Shown here piece after piece: positions 62,942-64,000 of a DNA stretch of 64,000 bases. The notes under the pieces were generated by a model. It saw nothing but the letters and a program-made list of their open reading frames with translations, searched no databases and was not told where the DNA came from. Made by a program: the position numbers and the translations under genes. Position 1 is the stretch's first letter, and the number at the start of each line of letters is the position of its first letter. Location: positions 4,187,501 to 4,251,500 of the forward strand of contig NZ_CP062163.1 of assembly GCF_014844095.1 (NCBI RefSeq), read 5' to 3'. The stretch is from Brevibacillus sp. JNUCC-41. Its GTDB lineage: Bacteria > Bacillota > Bacilli > Bacillales > DSM-1321.

Positions 62942-63947
62942 AAGGATTGTGGCATTCGGGGAAGTAATGATGCGTTTACAGGTACCAGGGCATGAATTGC
63001 TATCACAGGCCAACACTCTGCAATACTCCTTTTCAGGCACGGGGGTAAACGTTGCTTCTGCGATGGCAAAGCTCGGTCATGAGGGGTTTCTTGTGACAAA
63101 GTTACCGGATAACCCACTTGGGGATTCCGCGATTTCATCTTTGCAGCGCTTAGGAATTGGAAGGAACTTCATCTCTAGAGGTGGCAAGTACTTGGGGATG
63201 TACTTTTTGGAAAATGGTTTTGGACAGCGGGCGAGCCGTGTCACATATTCCAATCGACTGGAAAGCAGTTTCAATAAAGCCTCTTTATCCGATTATGACA
63301 TGGATATGATTTCGGAAAGTACGGATATCATCCATTTTTGCGGAATCACGCTTGCAATGGCGGAAAATGTACGGGAAAGTATGAAGGTGCTGGCTAGAAA
63401 AGTCAAAGAAAAAGGCGGTACAGTCTGTTTCGATTGCAACTACCGCCCCTCATTATGGGAGGGAGGTTATGCCGACGCAAAGCCTCATTATGAAGAAATG
63501 CTTACTTTGGCTGATATCGTCATGATGAATGAGAAAGACGCCCTATATATTTTAGGAATGAAGTCTGAAGGCTCCACTAGGGAAGAACAGCTAAACGAGT
63601 TAATCCCTGAGGTGGCGAAAAAATTCAATATTCAGTCGATAGCAGGGACACACCGTTCAATCAACAGTGATAATAGCCATACATTGAGGGGGTATATATA
63701 CAAGGAAGAAACATTTTACTTTTCCGATATCCTATCATTTTCCGTATATGATAGAATAGGTTCAGGCGATGCTTACACCAGCGGAATCTTACATGGAGAA
63801 TTACGAGGATATTCCCCTGAAAAGACAGTTCGGTTTGCGGCTGTTTCAGGAATGCTGGCATGTACTGTCGTTGGAGATACTCCTTTGGCAACCGAAAAGG
63901 AGATACTCTCGGCAATGGAAGGTAAAATGGAAGATATTAAGAGATAA
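62934..63947 (+). CDS. kdgK: PfkB-family sugar kinase, probable 2-keto-3-deoxygluconate kinase
   Basis: A 337-residue ribokinase-fold enzyme. The start is PKRIVAFGEVMMRLQVPGHE, with FSGTGVNVASAMAKLGHEG near 31-49. The second PfkB motif, with catalytic Asp, reads DRIGSGDAYTSGILHGEL near 274-291. KdgK phosphorylates 2-keto-3-deoxygluconate to KDGP, the DgaF substrate, so the operon can take both phosphorylated and free sugar acids. The ATG at 62934 is used; TTG at 62925 is an in-frame alternative. Confidence 0.85.
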   Translation: MPKRIVAFGEVMMRLQVPGHELLSQANTLQYSFSGTGVNVASAMAKLGHEGFLVTKLPDNPLGDSAISSLQRLGIGRNFISRGGKYLGMYFLENGFGQRASRVTYSNRLESSFNKASLSDYDMDMISESTDIIHFCGITLAMAENVRESMKVLARKVKEKGGTVCFDCNYRPSLWEGGYADAKPHYEEMLTLADIVMMNEKDALYILGMKSEGSTREEQLNELIPEVAKKFNIQSIAGTHRSINSDNSHTLRGYIYKEETFYFSDILSFSVYDRIGSGDAYTSGILHGELRGYSPEKTVRFAAVSGMLACTVVGDTPLATEKEILSAMEGKMEDIKR

Positions 63948-63964
63948 AAGGCAGGAGATTAGGA

Positions 63965-64000
63965 ATGAATGTGAACAGAAAAAATGGGCCGATGTATTTA
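63965..64000 (+). CDS. Truncated gene at the window end, possibly a GntR regulator
   Basis: Only 12 codons are visible (MNVNRKNGPMYL), preceded by GGCAGGAG. A short basic start followed by GPMYL resembles the N-terminus of GntR regulators (GPLYxQI). Position after the kinase gene fits an operon regulator. Too little sequence for a firm call. Confidence 0.35.
   Translation, partial: MNVNRKNGPMYL

Overview
The window reads as a chromosomal segment of a low-GC, endospore-forming Firmicute close to Bacillus and most like Peribacillus (inference). The evidence is four minor small acid-soluble spore proteins (sspP, sspO, sspN, tlp), a Bacillus-type yne block (citB-yneN-sspN-tlp-yneP-yneQ-yneR-plsY-yneT-parE-parC), TPP-riboswitch thiamine genes, strong Shine-Dalgarno sites and CcpA cre boxes. 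No rRNA, tRNA, IS element, prophage or CRISPR array was found.

Layout. 1-6.8 kb: a MaoC-like protein and a sigma-54 activator, then a sigma-54 promoter driving an acyl-CoA dehydrogenase, a BadI-like ring-opening hydrolase, an acyl-CoA ligase and a BadH-like dehydrogenase. This resembles the cyclohexanecarboxyl-CoA route of Rhodopseudomonas. 6.8-14.5 kb: a TPP riboswitch and tenA-ykoEDC-tenI-thiO-thiS-thiG-thiF, combining pyrimidine salvage and uptake with thiazole synthesis. 14.6-30.2 kb: the spore/citB/yne/topoisomerase IV core, with an FbpB-like small protein and a wrecked HemAT-like transducer gene.

30.3-43.7 kb: a second sigma-54 regulon. Two promoters 8.2 kb apart carry the same two inverted repeats at the same spacing. 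One drives ligase, two acyl-CoA dehydrogenases, an SDR and a split MaoC hydratase. The other drives a five-gene Liv-type ABC importer through a leader of about 480 nt. The PAS/AAA+ activator gene lies between them. Both transcripts contain a consensus cre box, so the design is substrate induction through the activator plus a CcpA roadblock. The substrate is unknown.

43.9-53.3 kb: a cre-controlled MurNAc/peptidoglycan recycling operon (murQ-murR-murP-mupG-nagZ-namZ) and a GlcNAc-type PTS. 53.6-59.3 kb: a DUF1801-like protein, an IolW-like oxidoreductase, a 21-bp tandem repeat array, a divergent MFS/MarR pair and a solitary acyl-CoA ligase. 59.9-64 kb: an amidohydrolase-dgaE-dgaF-sugar kinase operon for an amino-sugar acid, ending in a truncated gene.

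The most novel content is the pair of sigma-54-controlled acyl-CoA modules. All functional calls rest on reading the sequence and remembered family features; no search was run.
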